Below the pieces are notes generated by a model. The model was not told the origin of the DNA. It saw only the letters and a list, made by a program, of their open reading frames with translations, and ran no database searches. Both the position numbers and the translations under genes were made by a program. This document shows, in pieces, positions 38,186 to 48,151 of a DNA stretch of 64,000 nucleotides (positions within the stretch are counted from its first letter, which is position 1; every line of letters begins with the position of its first letter). Origin of the DNA: Bacteroidales bacterium (lineage in GTDB: Bacteria; Bacteroidota; Bacteroidia; Bacteroidales; ML635J-15); the NCBI GenBank assembly GCA_031275085.1, contig JAISPG010000028.1:208719-272718 (forward strand), read 5' to 3'.

Positions 38186-39700
38186 TTACTTGATAATTAC
38201 AAAGAATGTACCAATTTTTTTATGTGTTTTTCCGGTAAAGTCTTTATATTTTATAGAATACTGGTACTGTTGGGATGGTACCAATTTACCTTTTAAACGT
38301 CCGTTCCATCCCTTATAAACATTATCAGAATTAAATATTTCTTCTCCCCATCTATCAAAAACTGATAATTCATAAGTATCTTTTTCAAAAAATGTCAGAA
38401 CAGGTTTAAATTCTCTGTTTTTCTCATCAGAAGATGCTGCATTGATAGCTGTAGGAACCCATATTTCAGGTAATTTATATGCACAACTTATATTTGACCG
38501 GCTTCTGGATACTCTGCCGTCAATACCTATATTCTGAACAGCTTCTACATAATAACAAAGTTTATTATCAATATAAATCTCATTATTATGACTATTGATA
38601 ACATAAGATTCTATATTATGATAATATTTCAAACTTAATGTATCGGCTGTTCCCACAAAAAATCCCGAATAATTAAAAGTATTATATATTTCATACTCGT
38701 CTACACCGCTTCCCCAAAGCTCATATGGTGTCCAGGTCAAATATTGTTCGAAAGTATTATGATTAGATACTTTTAACAATATATTTGAGGCAATATTAGA
38801 ACTTCCTGTCTCAACTCTGCAAGGATCAACTGAAACTATTCTGTAGTTATATACTAACTTGTATATATCCGCATTATTATCAGTATAAAGTATCACGGGT
38901 TGCCCGTTATTTTCCACTACTCCAATAGTAGTAAAAGTTTGATTTGCAGAATCTCTCCTTTGAATAAGATATTCAAGGACTTCGGCATTGGTATCTACAG
39001 CAAATCTAAGATTTATATGTTCATCTTCAACTGTAGCATATTCCGCTAACAGATATGAAGGCTGATAATACGAATCGGTAAAAACTTCTATGGAGTTTGT
39101 TGTTGCCGTATGGTTTTGCAAGTTTACAGCCTCCACATAATAAAAGTATTTAATATTCCTTTCTACACTACTATCCACAAATTGTAAAATATCTCCATTT
39201 ACTCTTCCAATTTCTTCATATGAAGATGCTTCCGAACGTCTTAATATTCTATATTCTGAAACTCCATCCTGCCATCCGTGATATTCCGTCCAGCTGAGCT
39301 CTACTTCCACATCACATTTTTCATATGAAAAATCGAGTAACATAGTTGTATGAGGATCCGTTATGGTACTTAACAATAACCTGTCGGTAAATGCTGCCAA
39401 TCTGTATTTTTCAGGTTTATAAACTCCTGTATATAAATATTCATATGTAAGGGTCAGTCTTCCATTTACGGTTCCTATTATCCGCGTTATATCATCTATA
39501 ACCTGATATACATAATACCCTGCAACATCCAGTGAATCGCTTGGCTCCCATGTTATCCTTATCATTAACGGATCGGATTCCGGAACTACACTGGCAGATA
39601 CTAATACCGGCTCGTCCGGTTCTTCAGACTGAGAATATAACGCCATTGGTGCCAAAAAAAGCAAAACCAAAAATAATATTTTTTCCAAATTCTTCACCAT
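38186..39700 (-). CDS. T9SS-exported protein with type B (CHU_C/gliding-associated) C-terminal domain
   Basis: From the preferred ATG at 39700 the product has 504 residues, starting with a good signal peptide (MVKNLEKILFLVLLFLAPM to YSQ). Several fibronectin type III-like modules follow. The gliding motility-associated C-terminal domain ends it (YELSVFDRWGEEIFNSDNVYKGWNG to FFVIIK). The 24 residues before that ATG in the track are not signal-like and overlap the previous gene. Type B sorting domains need an SprF/PorP-like helper in some species, and porP is encoded at 9.7-10.7 kb. Function of the mature protein is unknown. Confidence 0.9.
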   Translation of the reverse strand: MVKNLEKILFLVLLFLAPMALYSQSEEPDEPVLVSASVVPESDPLMIRITWEPSDSLDVAGYYVYQVIDDITRIIGTVNGRLTLTYEYLYTGVYKPEKYRLAAFTDRLLLSTITDPHTTMLLDFSYEKCDVEVELSWTEYHGWQDGVSEYRILRRSEASSYEEIGRVNGDILQFVDSSVERNIKYFYYVEAVNLQNHTATTNSIEVFTDSYYQPSYLLAEYATVEDEHINLRFAVDTNAEVLEYLIQRRDSANQTFTTIGVVENNGQPVILYTDNNADIYKLVYNYRIVSVDPCRVETGSSNIASNILLKVSNHNTFEQYLTWTPYELWGSGVDEYEIYNTFNYSGFFVGTADTLSLKYYHNIESYVINSHNNEIYIDNKLCYYVEAVQNIGIDGRVSRSRSNISCAYKLPEIWVPTAINAASSDEKNREFKPVLTFFEKDTYELSVFDRWGEEIFNSDNVYKGWNGRLKGKLVPSQQYQYSIKYKDFTGKTHKKIGTFFVIIK

Positions 39701-39737
39701 CAACAGAAAACTATGTAAAGTAAACAAATTATTATCA

Positions 39738-40352
39738 TTATTCAAGACTTTTAATATAAAATTGTTGTCCATTTACATTCTGAACTTTAAATCCTATTTT
39801 CTTTAAAGACCGGCTATAGGCTTTATGAAAAGACTGGGACAAAATTTTATTTATACCAAGTTTTTTAAAATAACCGGGATTTTTATTATAAATATAATTT
39901 CCCGTACCCAAATCCCTGTAAATTGGTTTTATATAATCTACTTCTACTTTCAATACATCTCCGGAAATAGTATAAATAAATATTCCAACTGTAATATTAT
40001 CACTTAAAATTATAAAAAATCTTTGCCCTTCGTCAAACTGATAAAAAGGAAAAAAGTTATAAATATCTTTTTTATATGTTTCAATAAATTCTTTGACCTT
40101 TTCATCGTTTATACTAACTTCTTCTAATCTTATCCGGGATTTTCTTCCGTTAACCTTTACTATGTATATAAATATACCTAATATTAAAATTAATACTATG
40201 GTAAGAAGATATATTGGTCTGATAACACTATAAACTATAAGACATATCATTGCCAAAATGAATAGCATCCATCGTCGGGTCCTGGTAAAAACTGCCACTC
40301 CAAAAATCCCGGTAATAATTCCGCTTAATCCTAATATATCTATATATTCCAT
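39738..40352 (-). CDS. YgjV-like membrane protein fused to GNAT-like domain
   Basis: The product has 204 residues from the preferred ATG at 40352. Three hydrophobic helices (about residues 3-70) resemble YgjV. A cytoplasmic part follows (DIYNFFPFYQFDEGQ, then VEVDYIKPIYRDLGTGNYIY and KAYSRSLKKIGF) with the strand-helix pattern of a GNAT acyltransferase C-terminus. Substrate unknown. The track start at 40409 would read through a terminator-like hairpin as codons, so the internal start is favoured, though both remain possible. Its stop lies 38 nt before the type B cargo gene. Confidence 0.75.
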   Translation of the reverse strand: MEYIDILGLSGIITGIFGVAVFTRTRRWMLFILAMICLIVYSVIRPIYLLTIVLILILGIFIYIVKVNGRKSRIRLEEVSINDEKVKEFIETYKKDIYNFFPFYQFDEGQRFFIILSDNITVGIFIYTISGDVLKVEVDYIKPIYRDLGTGNYIYNKNPGYFKKLGINKILSQSFHKAYSRSLKKIGFKVQNVNGQQFYIKSLE

Positions 40353-40357
40353 ATAAA

Positions 40358-40395
40358 AAAGAGTCTCAAATATAACATTTTTTTTAAGACTCTTT
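40358..40395 (-). terminator. Terminator-like hairpin directly before the YgjV-GNAT start
   Basis: A perfect 9-bp stem AAAGAGTCT / AGACTCTTT is followed on the minus strand by a T-run and then, within a few bases, the ATG at 40352. It could attenuate transcription entering the gene, or regulate its translation. Confidence 0.6.
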
Positions 40396-40514
40396 AAATT
40401 ATTTATCATAAGTCTTACATTATAATTATTTTAATTATATAAATATACTCGTTATCATTATATTATCAATATGTAAATTTAATTTTTTTTTTAATATGTT
40501 ATACATTTTTGTAA

Positions 40515-40550
40515 AAAAAAACACCTCAAAATATTTTGAGGTGTTTTTTT
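40515..40550. terminator. Terminator after the subtilase gene
   Basis: A fully palindromic A-run, CACCTCAAAATATTTTGAGGTG, T-run hairpin 17 nt past the stop codon of the minus-strand subtilase. Confidence 0.92.
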
Positions 40551-40566
40551 GAATTATTATTTCTGC

Positions 40567-43500
40567 TTACATTTTCACAACTTTTGTTGTATATACCTTA
40601 TCATTATTATATAGTTTAATGAACATATTACCTTCACTAAATTCTGTCAAATCTATTTTCTCAATTTCGTTTGTAATTTTTCCTTTTTGAAGAATTCTAC
40701 CGGTAATATCAAGTATTTCATATTCAGATCCCTGACAATTTGTTATATTTAATATATCACTTGAAGGATTAGGATATATTTCAATATTACCAAACCCGAA
40801 ATCTTCGACATCTGATAAAGGAGCTATTTGTATTATAAATTCCTGAGTGACTCTAAATAATCCGTCATAAACCTGTAGAACAACTCTGTTTTGTCCTGAA
40901 CTAACAGGTACTCCAGACAATGTTGCCCTACCATTGGTTCCCAGATATAAGCCTGCCCAGCTAGGAATAGTAGTTGCTGTTAATGTAAGATTTTTTCCCT
41001 GATCGCTAATAGCTTCAATATCATATGAATATTCCCTATATGTTGTACCTGTTAAAACAGGAGAGGAAACAAATGTCGGAGGAGTGCTTGAAGTCCTTAC
41101 ATTAATAGTGTCTCTTTGTTCCCTGCTGGTAATACCATTAGATGCAACAACAATCAGTAAATATCTTGCTAATGTATCTGATGCAGCGAGCGTTGGAGTT
41201 GTACCAGCAACTGAACCGGTTCCGTCTCCATTATCTACAATTGTTGTCATCCATGTTGGAGGTCTGCTCACAGTTATCGTAATTTCTTTATTATTTTCAT
41301 CATATGTTTCAATCTCATAATAGAAATCATCTCCTTCTATAAAATTTCTTGGAGCGGATGATAAAAAGTAAGGAGCTTCTGGCCATCTGTATATACCTCC
41401 TGAAACATCTGAGACTCTACCTCCTACCCAGCCATGATCTTCATCAATCATAAGGACTTTTGTATAATATATATCCTCATCAATTGTAGTAAAAGTTGCT
41501 GCATTGTCATTAGTTAAATATGTTTTCATTACATTATTATCAGCCGTATCTACCATTATAAAAATATAATTGTTAGCCTTACCCGGAATAGAAGAAATAT
41601 CTACTATTAAGCCGTTAAATTCTACTGTTCCCCAGGCTACACCGGAATTTGCAGTACGTCTAAGAACACATGTATCAACTTCACCTGTTATTTCGTTTAT
41701 TTTTTCAAAATATGCAAATCCACCATTTACGTTATAAAATGACATTGCTTTCAATTCCATATCTTCTGCAACCAGAACCTTTTCCCAATTAGCTCCTGCA
41801 TCAGCAGTTCTGTATATATAACCGTTTGTTGTTCCAAACCAAGCCCTGGTACCAGTTAAATATCCTACTCTGGCAACAACTTCTTCACCGTTTCCTGCAG
41901 AAGGTAAATTCGTTAATTTAGTCCATGTAGTTCCTCCATCTGTTGTACGGAATAGTTCAATAACATCATTCACAGGATTTCCTACACAAAATCCTATTTC
42001 AGTGTTAAACATTTTTATTATTTTAACTTCATTATTGCTGTCAAAAGTAGCTGTAGACTGGATCGTCCAAGTCTCACCACCATCAACTGTATTAAAAACA
42101 GCACCTCCACCGTTTTCATGACTAGCCAATAACCATGCAACATCTGTTTCCGGAACAGATAAATCTACCGGAGAATATCCTGTTCCAAGATTGATTGTAC
42201 TTACTGCCCAGGATACTCCCCTGTTAGTTGTTTTTGAAAGGCTATTAATAACTTCACCTGTTTGTTCGTCAGCAGCCAAAACCCATGCTTCCTGCTGATT
42301 TGGAATCTCTATATCAACAACTTCTACTCCATTGCTGAAATTAAGATTTTGTTCAATCCAGTTATTCTGTTGTAAATCGTCAGGATTTTCAACCTGATTC
42401 CCTACAATGATATATGAGGTTTTTATTTCTGTATCTGAATTTGTACCGTCACTAACTGTTAACTGTACACTTTGAATTCCTCTTTTGTTAAACACAATTT
42501 CTGTAGGATTTTGCTCGTCACTCTGTGATGGTATGGCATTTTCAAATACCCACTCCCATGATGTAGGAGTTCCTTCAGAAAAGTCTGTAAAATCTACAGA
42601 ACCTCCAAGTTCTACAAAAATAGTATTAGCTTCAAATTTTGCAACTAAATCGTTTCCTGCCATATCTATTGCTAAAGAAACCGCTTCCAGTGCATTTATC
42701 CTTCCTGTACCAATTTTTCCTACATACTGGTCGTTTTCTTCATCAACATTATCACATGATGCTTTAAGCAGTTCTTTCAGTTTGCCAGGTGTTAAATCCG
42801 GATTTACGGATAACATCAAACCACATAAGCCTGATGTTATTGCAGCAGCACCTGAAGTTCCGCTCATAATATCATAATTCCCTGATATTGCAATAGATGT
42901 TGCGTCTCCTGCATAAGAGCCGGCACCACCTGTAAGCTGGGTTAAAATACCATCAATAGTTCCGGCAGTATTATATGTAGTACTCAACAATGAAAATTTA
43001 CCAATACCTTGCTGATTACCTGAAGTAGCAAAGCCTCCCGGAGCCATAACGTCAACCCATTCTCCATAATTTGAAAACTCGGATTTATTATTACCCAGAT
43101 CACATGAAGCAACAGCGATCACATTATCAAAAGCTGCCGGATAATACATATCGGTACCGTCATTATTATTTCCGGCAGGAGCAACTATCACACAACCTTT
43201 GTTAAAGGCATAATTTACAGCATTCAACATAGCTTGCGACCATTCTGTTGTTTGCCATGATACATTGATAACATTAGCTCCATTATCAGCTGCCCATATA
43301 ATACCTTCGGGCACATAACTTAAAGTAGTGCCGTCATCAGAGTCAGCAGACAGTTTTACAGCCATGATTTTCACATTATCATTACCTATTGAAGCAATTC
43401 CTATTGTATTATTATTTTCTGCAGCTATTAAACCGGCAACATGTGTGCCATGCGACCATACATAAGTATCAGAAGGAGGATTAGGATCATTATCTCCATC

Positions 43501-44109
43501 TATAAGATCTATAGAACTGACTACTTTATTTTCCAAATCAGGATGGTCGATCCAAATAGCATTATCCAATACAGCAACTATTACTTCATTCATATTTGTT
43601 GATTCCATTGCAGTCCAGGCTTCTGAAGCATTTACAAGATCAAGATGCCATGATGTATTGGTTTGTCCCAGATCGTTTCCCATAAAAGATCCGGTAACAG
43701 CCATATCATAATATATATCATCCGGATCAGCAGAGAAAGAGGACATGCTAAATACAGGAACTTTTTCTGCATATTCAATATCCGGATTAGAATTTAACTC
43801 ACTCAATAAAGATTGAATATTTTCTACATTATTAAAATTTATTCTTAAAGTACGTTGAAGCCTGTCATTCTTAGCTGATAAAAATGGCATTTTTACTTCT
43901 TTTATCTGGTATTTTTCAATTAATCCTTTAAGGAAATAAACATCTTCAGAATTAATTTTACCGTTTTCATTTGCCACATTCAAAAATACGTGATCAGCAA
44001 TCTTTACGTAAACTCCTCCGGAATTTTCATTCACAGCCTGAGCAAACGTATTCACAAACGGAAATAATATTAGCACAAGTGCAAAAATTACTTTAATAAA
44101 TGTTTTCAT
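40567..44109 (-). CDS. T9SS-exported subtilisin-family protease with PKD and sensor-like repeats
   Basis: The 1180-residue protein has a signal peptide (ending TFAQ) and an I9-like propeptide region (NSNPDIEYAEKVP). The S8 domain has Asp182 (VLDNAIWIDHPDL), His220 (SHGTHVAG), oxyanion Asn314 (PAGNNND) and Ser419 (MSGTSGAAA). The Ser motif departs from the usual GTSMAxP, and the Asp motif lacks the usual DTG. A PKD domain, YCF48/BNR-like repeats (NRGVSWAV, DGGETWTI, TDGGTTWTKL) and two putative Ig-like domains follow. A type A sorting domain (EIYPNPSSD to MFIKLYNN) ends it. It is probably a surface or secreted protease. Confidence 0.93.
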   Translation of the reverse strand: MKTFIKVIFALVLILFPFVNTFAQAVNENSGGVYVKIADHVFLNVANENGKINSEDVYFLKGLIEKYQIKEVKMPFLSAKNDRLQRTLRINFNNVENIQSLLSELNSNPDIEYAEKVPVFSMSSFSADPDDIYYDMAVTGSFMGNDLGQTNTSWHLDLVNASEAWTAMESTNMNEVIVAVLDNAIWIDHPDLENKVVSSIDLIDGDNDPNPPSDTYVWSHGTHVAGLIAAENNNTIGIASIGNDNVKIMAVKLSADSDDGTTLSYVPEGIIWAADNGANVINVSWQTTEWSQAMLNAVNYAFNKGCVIVAPAGNNNDGTDMYYPAAFDNVIAVASCDLGNNKSEFSNYGEWVDVMAPGGFATSGNQQGIGKFSLLSTTYNTAGTIDGILTQLTGGAGSYAGDATSIAISGNYDIMSGTSGAAAITSGLCGLMLSVNPDLTPGKLKELLKASCDNVDEENDQYVGKIGTGRINALEAVSLAIDMAGNDLVAKFEANTIFVELGGSVDFTDFSEGTPTSWEWVFENAIPSQSDEQNPTEIVFNKRGIQSVQLTVSDGTNSDTEIKTSYIIVGNQVENPDDLQQNNWIEQNLNFSNGVEVVDIEIPNQQEAWVLAADEQTGEVINSLSKTTNRGVSWAVSTINLGTGYSPVDLSVPETDVAWLLASHENGGGAVFNTVDGGETWTIQSTATFDSNNEVKIIKMFNTEIGFCVGNPVNDVIELFRTTDGGTTWTKLTNLPSAGNGEEVVARVGYLTGTRAWFGTTNGYIYRTADAGANWEKVLVAEDMELKAMSFYNVNGGFAYFEKINEITGEVDTCVLRRTANSGVAWGTVEFNGLIVDISSIPGKANNYIFIMVDTADNNVMKTYLTNDNAATFTTIDEDIYYTKVLMIDEDHGWVGGRVSDVSGGIYRWPEAPYFLSSAPRNFIEGDDFYYEIETYDENNKEITITVSRPPTWMTTIVDNGDGTGSVAGTTPTLAASDTLARYLLIVVASNGITSREQRDTINVRTSSTPPTFVSSPVLTGTTYREYSYDIEAISDQGKNLTLTATTIPSWAGLYLGTNGRATLSGVPVSSGQNRVVLQVYDGLFRVTQEFIIQIAPLSDVEDFGFGNIEIYPNPSSDILNITNCQGSEYEILDITGRILQKGKITNEIEKIDLTEFSEGNMFIKLYNNDKVYTTKVVKM

Positions 44110-44186
44110 AATTTGCTTTTAATTAATTAATAATACATAATTTGCCCCAAAGATAATTTTTTTTTTTTACATCTCCATTAAATTGT

Positions 44187-44843
44187 TTAATTTTTTACAG
44201 CATAAATAACATGTCTTTTACCTGCCGGACCTACTACCCTTTTTACATCCAGACCACAATCCCTTAATGTCTGTTTTACAATGCCTTTGCTACAATAAGT
44301 AACAAATATGCCTCCCTTATCAAGCCTTGTGATTATTCTCTGCAGATTTTTATATTCCCACATTTCAGGCTGGGTTTCCGGAGAAAATGCATCAAAATAT
44401 ATTATATTATATTCTTTATCCGGATTAAAATCATTAAGATTTATGTTGTTTTTTAACAAAATAAACTTTTGGTCAATCTTTATTTCAGTATTCCATTCTT
44501 CATAAAAACGCCAAAATATTTCCGGTTTAATATTCAGTTTTTCTCCATATCCGATCTCTCTGATTATTTCGTTTTCAAGGCGTACGGTATCTATTGCATG
44601 ATAAAAAATATGATTATCCAGATACTCGTTTGCCAAATAAGAAAGAATTGCATTTAAACCTGTACCATAACCTATTTCAAGAATATTTACCTGCCTATTC
44701 TTAAATTTTTTCAGACCAAGATTTATATATATATGTTCCGATTCCGCTGCAGCTCCGTTTATACTATGGTAATGCTCATTGTATTCACCGGAGTAAACCG
44801 TATTAAAACCATCCCTTGTAGAAATAATCTTAATTTCATTCAT
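44187..44843 (-). CDS. mnmD: MnmD/MnmC-type tRNA methyltransferase (DUF752)
   Basis: The 218-residue SAM-dependent enzyme has an IEIGYGTGLNA-type glycine loop (residues about 54-64) and the family signature YFDAFSPETQPEMW. It also has FVTYCSKGIVKQTLRDCGL and GPAGKRHVI. Bacterial MnmD or the MnmC N-domain methylates aminomethyl-uridine at the tRNA wobble position. No FAD oxidase domain is attached, so it is the stand-alone MnmD type. Upstream of its start is a 230-nt AT-rich gap shared with the divergent protease gene. Confidence 0.9.
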   Translation of the reverse strand: MNEIKIISTRDGFNTVYSGEYNEHYHSINGAAAESEHIYINLGLKKFKNRQVNILEIGYGTGLNAILSYLANEYLDNHIFYHAIDTVRLENEIIREIGYGEKLNIKPEIFWRFYEEWNTEIKIDQKFILLKNNINLNDFNPDKEYNIIYFDAFSPETQPEMWEYKNLQRIITRLDKGGIFVTYCSKGIVKQTLRDCGLDVKRVVGPAGKRHVIYAVKN

Positions 44844-45041
44844 AATTTAATTTTATTACAAGAATGTAAGTTACGAATTATTTGGAAAATATAAAAATAT
44901 ATTTTCCAAAAATACTTTTTGTTAATAAAAACTTTTTGTTTACCCGGTTTTATTAGCTTATTAATTTCATAAATTACCATACAAAAATAAATTATTTCTT
45001 TTATTAACACATAAAAACGAGGATTTTCACATGTTTTTTAT

Positions 45042-45049
45042 TTACTTTG
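45042..45049 (+). promoter_or_regulatory. Candidate -7 element of the trypsin-like protease gene
   Basis: TTACTTTG, one base off TAnnTTTG, lies 31 nt before the ATG. Only the -7 half is convincing. Confidence 0.35.
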
Positions 45050-45080
45050 TATTGTATTTACATTTTTAAACACTTTTATT

Positions 45081-47594
45081 ATGAAATACTTTTTCTTAAT
45101 AACATTATTTTCTTTTTTATTTCCACATCTTATTGCACAACAAAACCAGAAAATAATGCCGGACAGTTATTATCTGATGCCTTATTATGAAGAAACAGAA
45201 GATCTTGATCATATCTGTATTGCTCCTCCTGCCAAAAGCCTTATTAAAACCGATGATGTAGAAAAAAATGATAAAGACGGAACCATGTATGTAATAGGAA
45301 TACTTTTGCCTGTAGATCTAACTCCTGAAAATTCAGGCACATGGATTACAACTGAAAATGGTTTAAAAATATGGAGATTACGGTTATCCAGTGAAAATGC
45401 AAAGGCTGCAGCACTTCATTTCGATTATTTTAAACTACAAAAAGATTCCAGATTATTCGTTTACAGTGAGGATTTCAGTATAGTGCTTGGACCTTTTACC
45501 AATAGTGATAATCCCGAAGGTCTGGAATATTCCATTGGTGTATTAAATGGAAATGACATTATAATTGAATACGTATTACCGTCTGAAACAATTCCTCAAA
45601 AAAGTTTACATAACGGAAATGTAAAAAAATCTGATTTTAAAATAAGTGCATACTCTTATATATACAGGGGAGAATACTTATTTTTCGATCAGTCTAAAGC
45701 AACAGGATATGGTACATCAGGAGAATGCGAGGTCAATGTAAATTGTTCGGAAGGAAATAACTGGAGGGTACAACAAAGGGGAATTGCCAGGATTTATGCT
45801 ATCGAAGGTATTTATGCCGGATATTGTACAGGATCTCTTGTAAACAACACAGCCAACGATCTTACTCCATATATGCTTACAGCAAACCATTGCGGGGAAA
45901 ACTCTACCGCTGCAAATTTCAGGCAATGGAGATTTGATTTTAATTATGAAAGCCCCGAATGCATATCTACAACAGAACCTTCCAGAAATAGTTTTGCAGG
46001 ATGTACAAAAGTAGCTGCAGCCCCTTTAGGTGGCGGATCTGACTTTCTTTTATTAAAGTTAAGTGCAAGTAAAGAAAACTTAAAAGCAGCCAATGTTATT
46101 TACAACGGATGGCGAAAAAATAATGTCGGAAGTTACAGTGGTGTTGGCATCCATCATCCTAATGGTGATATTAAAAAAATTTCTACTTATAATACTAATC
46201 TGACTACAGCAACATACAATGGAGATAAGATTGGAGCAAATAATGCTCATTGGAGAGTTCGCTGGACTTCAACGGCAAACGGATTTGGCGTTACGGAGGG
46301 AGGCTCTTCCGGATCTCCTATATTCGATAACGAAGGATATATTATCGGTACGCTTTCGGGTGGATCTTCTTATTGTAATCAAACATCCGGATCCGACTTA
46401 TATGGAAAAATATCATATCATTGGGATTCCAATGGCACTACTGACACATTACAGTTAAAACCATGGCTGGATCCGATAAACTCCGGCAATACAAACTGTG
46501 ACTTTCTCGATCCGAACTCTGATATAGATATGATCCCTGAATTTACAGCATCCAGAACTACCATAGGATATGGTGCTTATGTCAAATTTACGGATATTTC
46601 AACCAGTTCGTCATCTATAAATTCATGGTCATGGCATTTTGACGGAGGTACACCGTCTTATTCTTCGGAAAGAAATCCGGTAATCGTATATAATGATCCA
46701 GGAACATATAATGTAAGTCTGACTATAACAAATAACAATGGGTCCAAATCAAAAATCAAAAATAATTTTATAGAAGTCTTAAATGTAAGAAATAGTTTTT
46801 CATATGATTTTGAAGATTGTACTGATTTTTCTGTAGACCAGTTTGCCCCGTGTACAACATATGACGGTGACAGACAACCTACATATGGTACGGAAGATTT
46901 TGACTTCATTAATGAAGGATATACCGGATCATTCATAGTATTTAATGCTTCCCAGACTATGCCGGCTGCAGAATCACCATGGTTTGCATATGAAGGAGAA
47001 AAAGCAGGAGCCTGTTTTGCTGCAATTGATTCACCAAATAATGATTGGTTTATCTCTCCGCAATTATACATTCCCAACAACACAACATTCAGCTTCTGGG
47101 CAAAATCTTTAACTGATGAATATAGTCTTGAAAGGTTTAATGTATTAGTTTCAACCAACAGTAATAACTATTCCGATTTTGTTAAGATATCCTCGGGAGT
47201 GTTTACAGAAGCTCCGGCAACCTGGAACAAATACGAATATAACCTTTCCGAATATGCCGAAGAAAGAATATATGTTGCCATTCAGTGTGTATCGGATAAT
47301 GCTTTTGTATTTATGATCGACAATATCGAAACAGTATCTCCCTCATCTGTAAAATCAAACCCGGACACAAATGTTTCAATATATCCCAATCCAGGCAACG
47401 GAATATTTAATATTGATATAGAAAACGAAAAAGCCACAATAACCGTTTATAATATACTCGGAAAAGAGATAAAAAAATTAAAATTAAGTTCTGATAAAGG
47501 AAAAATAGACCTCAGTGATCAAAATTCCGGAATATATTTCATTGAAATAATTACTGATGACATAAAAACAATTAAAAAAGTTTCTATTTATTAG
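45081..47594 (+). CDS. T9SS-exported trypsin-like serine protease (lysyl endopeptidase-like)
   Basis: The 837-residue product has a signal peptide (ending IAQ, residue 20), a propeptide of about 200 residues, and a chymotrypsin-fold domain. The triad is H270 (LTANHC), D321 (SDFLLLKL) and S410 (GGSSGSPIF). The surrounding CTGSLVNN and paired cysteines resemble bacterial lysyl endopeptidases. A PKD domain (SWSWHFDGGTPSYSSERNP), a choice-of-anchor J domain (YDFEDCTDF to IDNIETV) and a type A sorting domain (SIYPNPGNG to YFIEIITD) follow. The cleavage specificity for lysine is inference. It lies 8 nt upstream of a thioesterase gene. Confidence 0.93.
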   Translation: MKYFFLITLFSFLFPHLIAQQNQKIMPDSYYLMPYYEETEDLDHICIAPPAKSLIKTDDVEKNDKDGTMYVIGILLPVDLTPENSGTWITTENGLKIWRLRLSSENAKAAALHFDYFKLQKDSRLFVYSEDFSIVLGPFTNSDNPEGLEYSIGVLNGNDIIIEYVLPSETIPQKSLHNGNVKKSDFKISAYSYIYRGEYLFFDQSKATGYGTSGECEVNVNCSEGNNWRVQQRGIARIYAIEGIYAGYCTGSLVNNTANDLTPYMLTANHCGENSTAANFRQWRFDFNYESPECISTTEPSRNSFAGCTKVAAAPLGGGSDFLLLKLSASKENLKAANVIYNGWRKNNVGSYSGVGIHHPNGDIKKISTYNTNLTTATYNGDKIGANNAHWRVRWTSTANGFGVTEGGSSGSPIFDNEGYIIGTLSGGSSYCNQTSGSDLYGKISYHWDSNGTTDTLQLKPWLDPINSGNTNCDFLDPNSDIDMIPEFTASRTTIGYGAYVKFTDISTSSSSINSWSWHFDGGTPSYSSERNPVIVYNDPGTYNVSLTITNNNGSKSKIKNNFIEVLNVRNSFSYDFEDCTDFSVDQFAPCTTYDGDRQPTYGTEDFDFINEGYTGSFIVFNASQTMPAAESPWFAYEGEKAGACFAAIDSPNNDWFISPQLYIPNNTTFSFWAKSLTDEYSLERFNVLVSTNSNNYSDFVKISSGVFTEAPATWNKYEYNLSEYAEERIYVAIQCVSDNAFVFMIDNIETVSPSSVKSNPDTNVSIYPNPGNGIFNIDIENEKATITVYNILGKEIKKLKLSSDKGKIDLSDQNSGIYFIEIITDDIKTIKKVSIY

Positions 47595-47602
47595 TTTAAT
47601 AT

Positions 47603-48073
47603 ATGAAAAAACTAAAGAATCCGTTTGCAGAAAAAGGAGGAAAAAAGAAATGTTTCGGCTGTTCTCCAAATAATAAATACAGTTTGCAAATGACTTTTTT
47701 TGAAGATGGCGAAGACATATGGTCTGAATGGCAGCCAAGGCCTGAATTTGACAGTTGGGATAATATCGTTCACGGCGGGATTCAGGCATGTTTAATTGAT
47801 GAAACAGCAGGCTGGCTTATTGTAAAAAATATAGGGAGATTTACAGTAACTAAAGAACTTGATATAAAATTTAAAAAACCGTTAAATTCAAATCTCGGTA
47901 TTATAAAAACAAAAGCATCACTAATAAGAATTGAAGACAATATTGCATATATTGATGTAGAAGTATTTAATCACGAAATGCAATTATGTACAAAAGCAAT
48001 AGGGACTTTTTATATGTTCAGTGCGGAAGATTCAAAATCAAAATTCAACATTCCGGAACATGATGATTTTTAA
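47603..48073 (+). CDS. PaaI-family hotdog thioesterase
   Basis: The 156-residue single hotdog-fold protein has the PaaI signature HGGIQACLIDETAGW. An N-terminal Cys-rich start (KKCFGCSPNN) may bind a metal, as seen in related thioesterases. It is likely to hydrolyse acyl- or aryl-CoA esters. It directly follows the secreted protease gene (8-nt gap), a linkage without obvious functional logic. Confidence 0.9.
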   Translation: MKKLKNPFAEKGGKKKCFGCSPNNKYSLQMTFFEDGEDIWSEWQPRPEFDSWDNIVHGGIQACLIDETAGWLIVKNIGRFTVTKELDIKFKKPLNSNLGIIKTKASLIRIEDNIAYIDVEVFNHEMQLCTKAIGTFYMFSAEDSKSKFNIPEHDDF

Positions 48074-48151
48074 ATAAGACATATGTTTATAACACTATAT
48101 GATACATTATAAAACATTTCTAACTTTATAAGTTCTGCAGTTTTGATTTTT

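Noticed and set aside
46658-47158. 166-aa minus-strand ORF inside the trypsin-like protease
   Set aside because: Entirely antisense to a well-supported gene with intact catalytic motifs.
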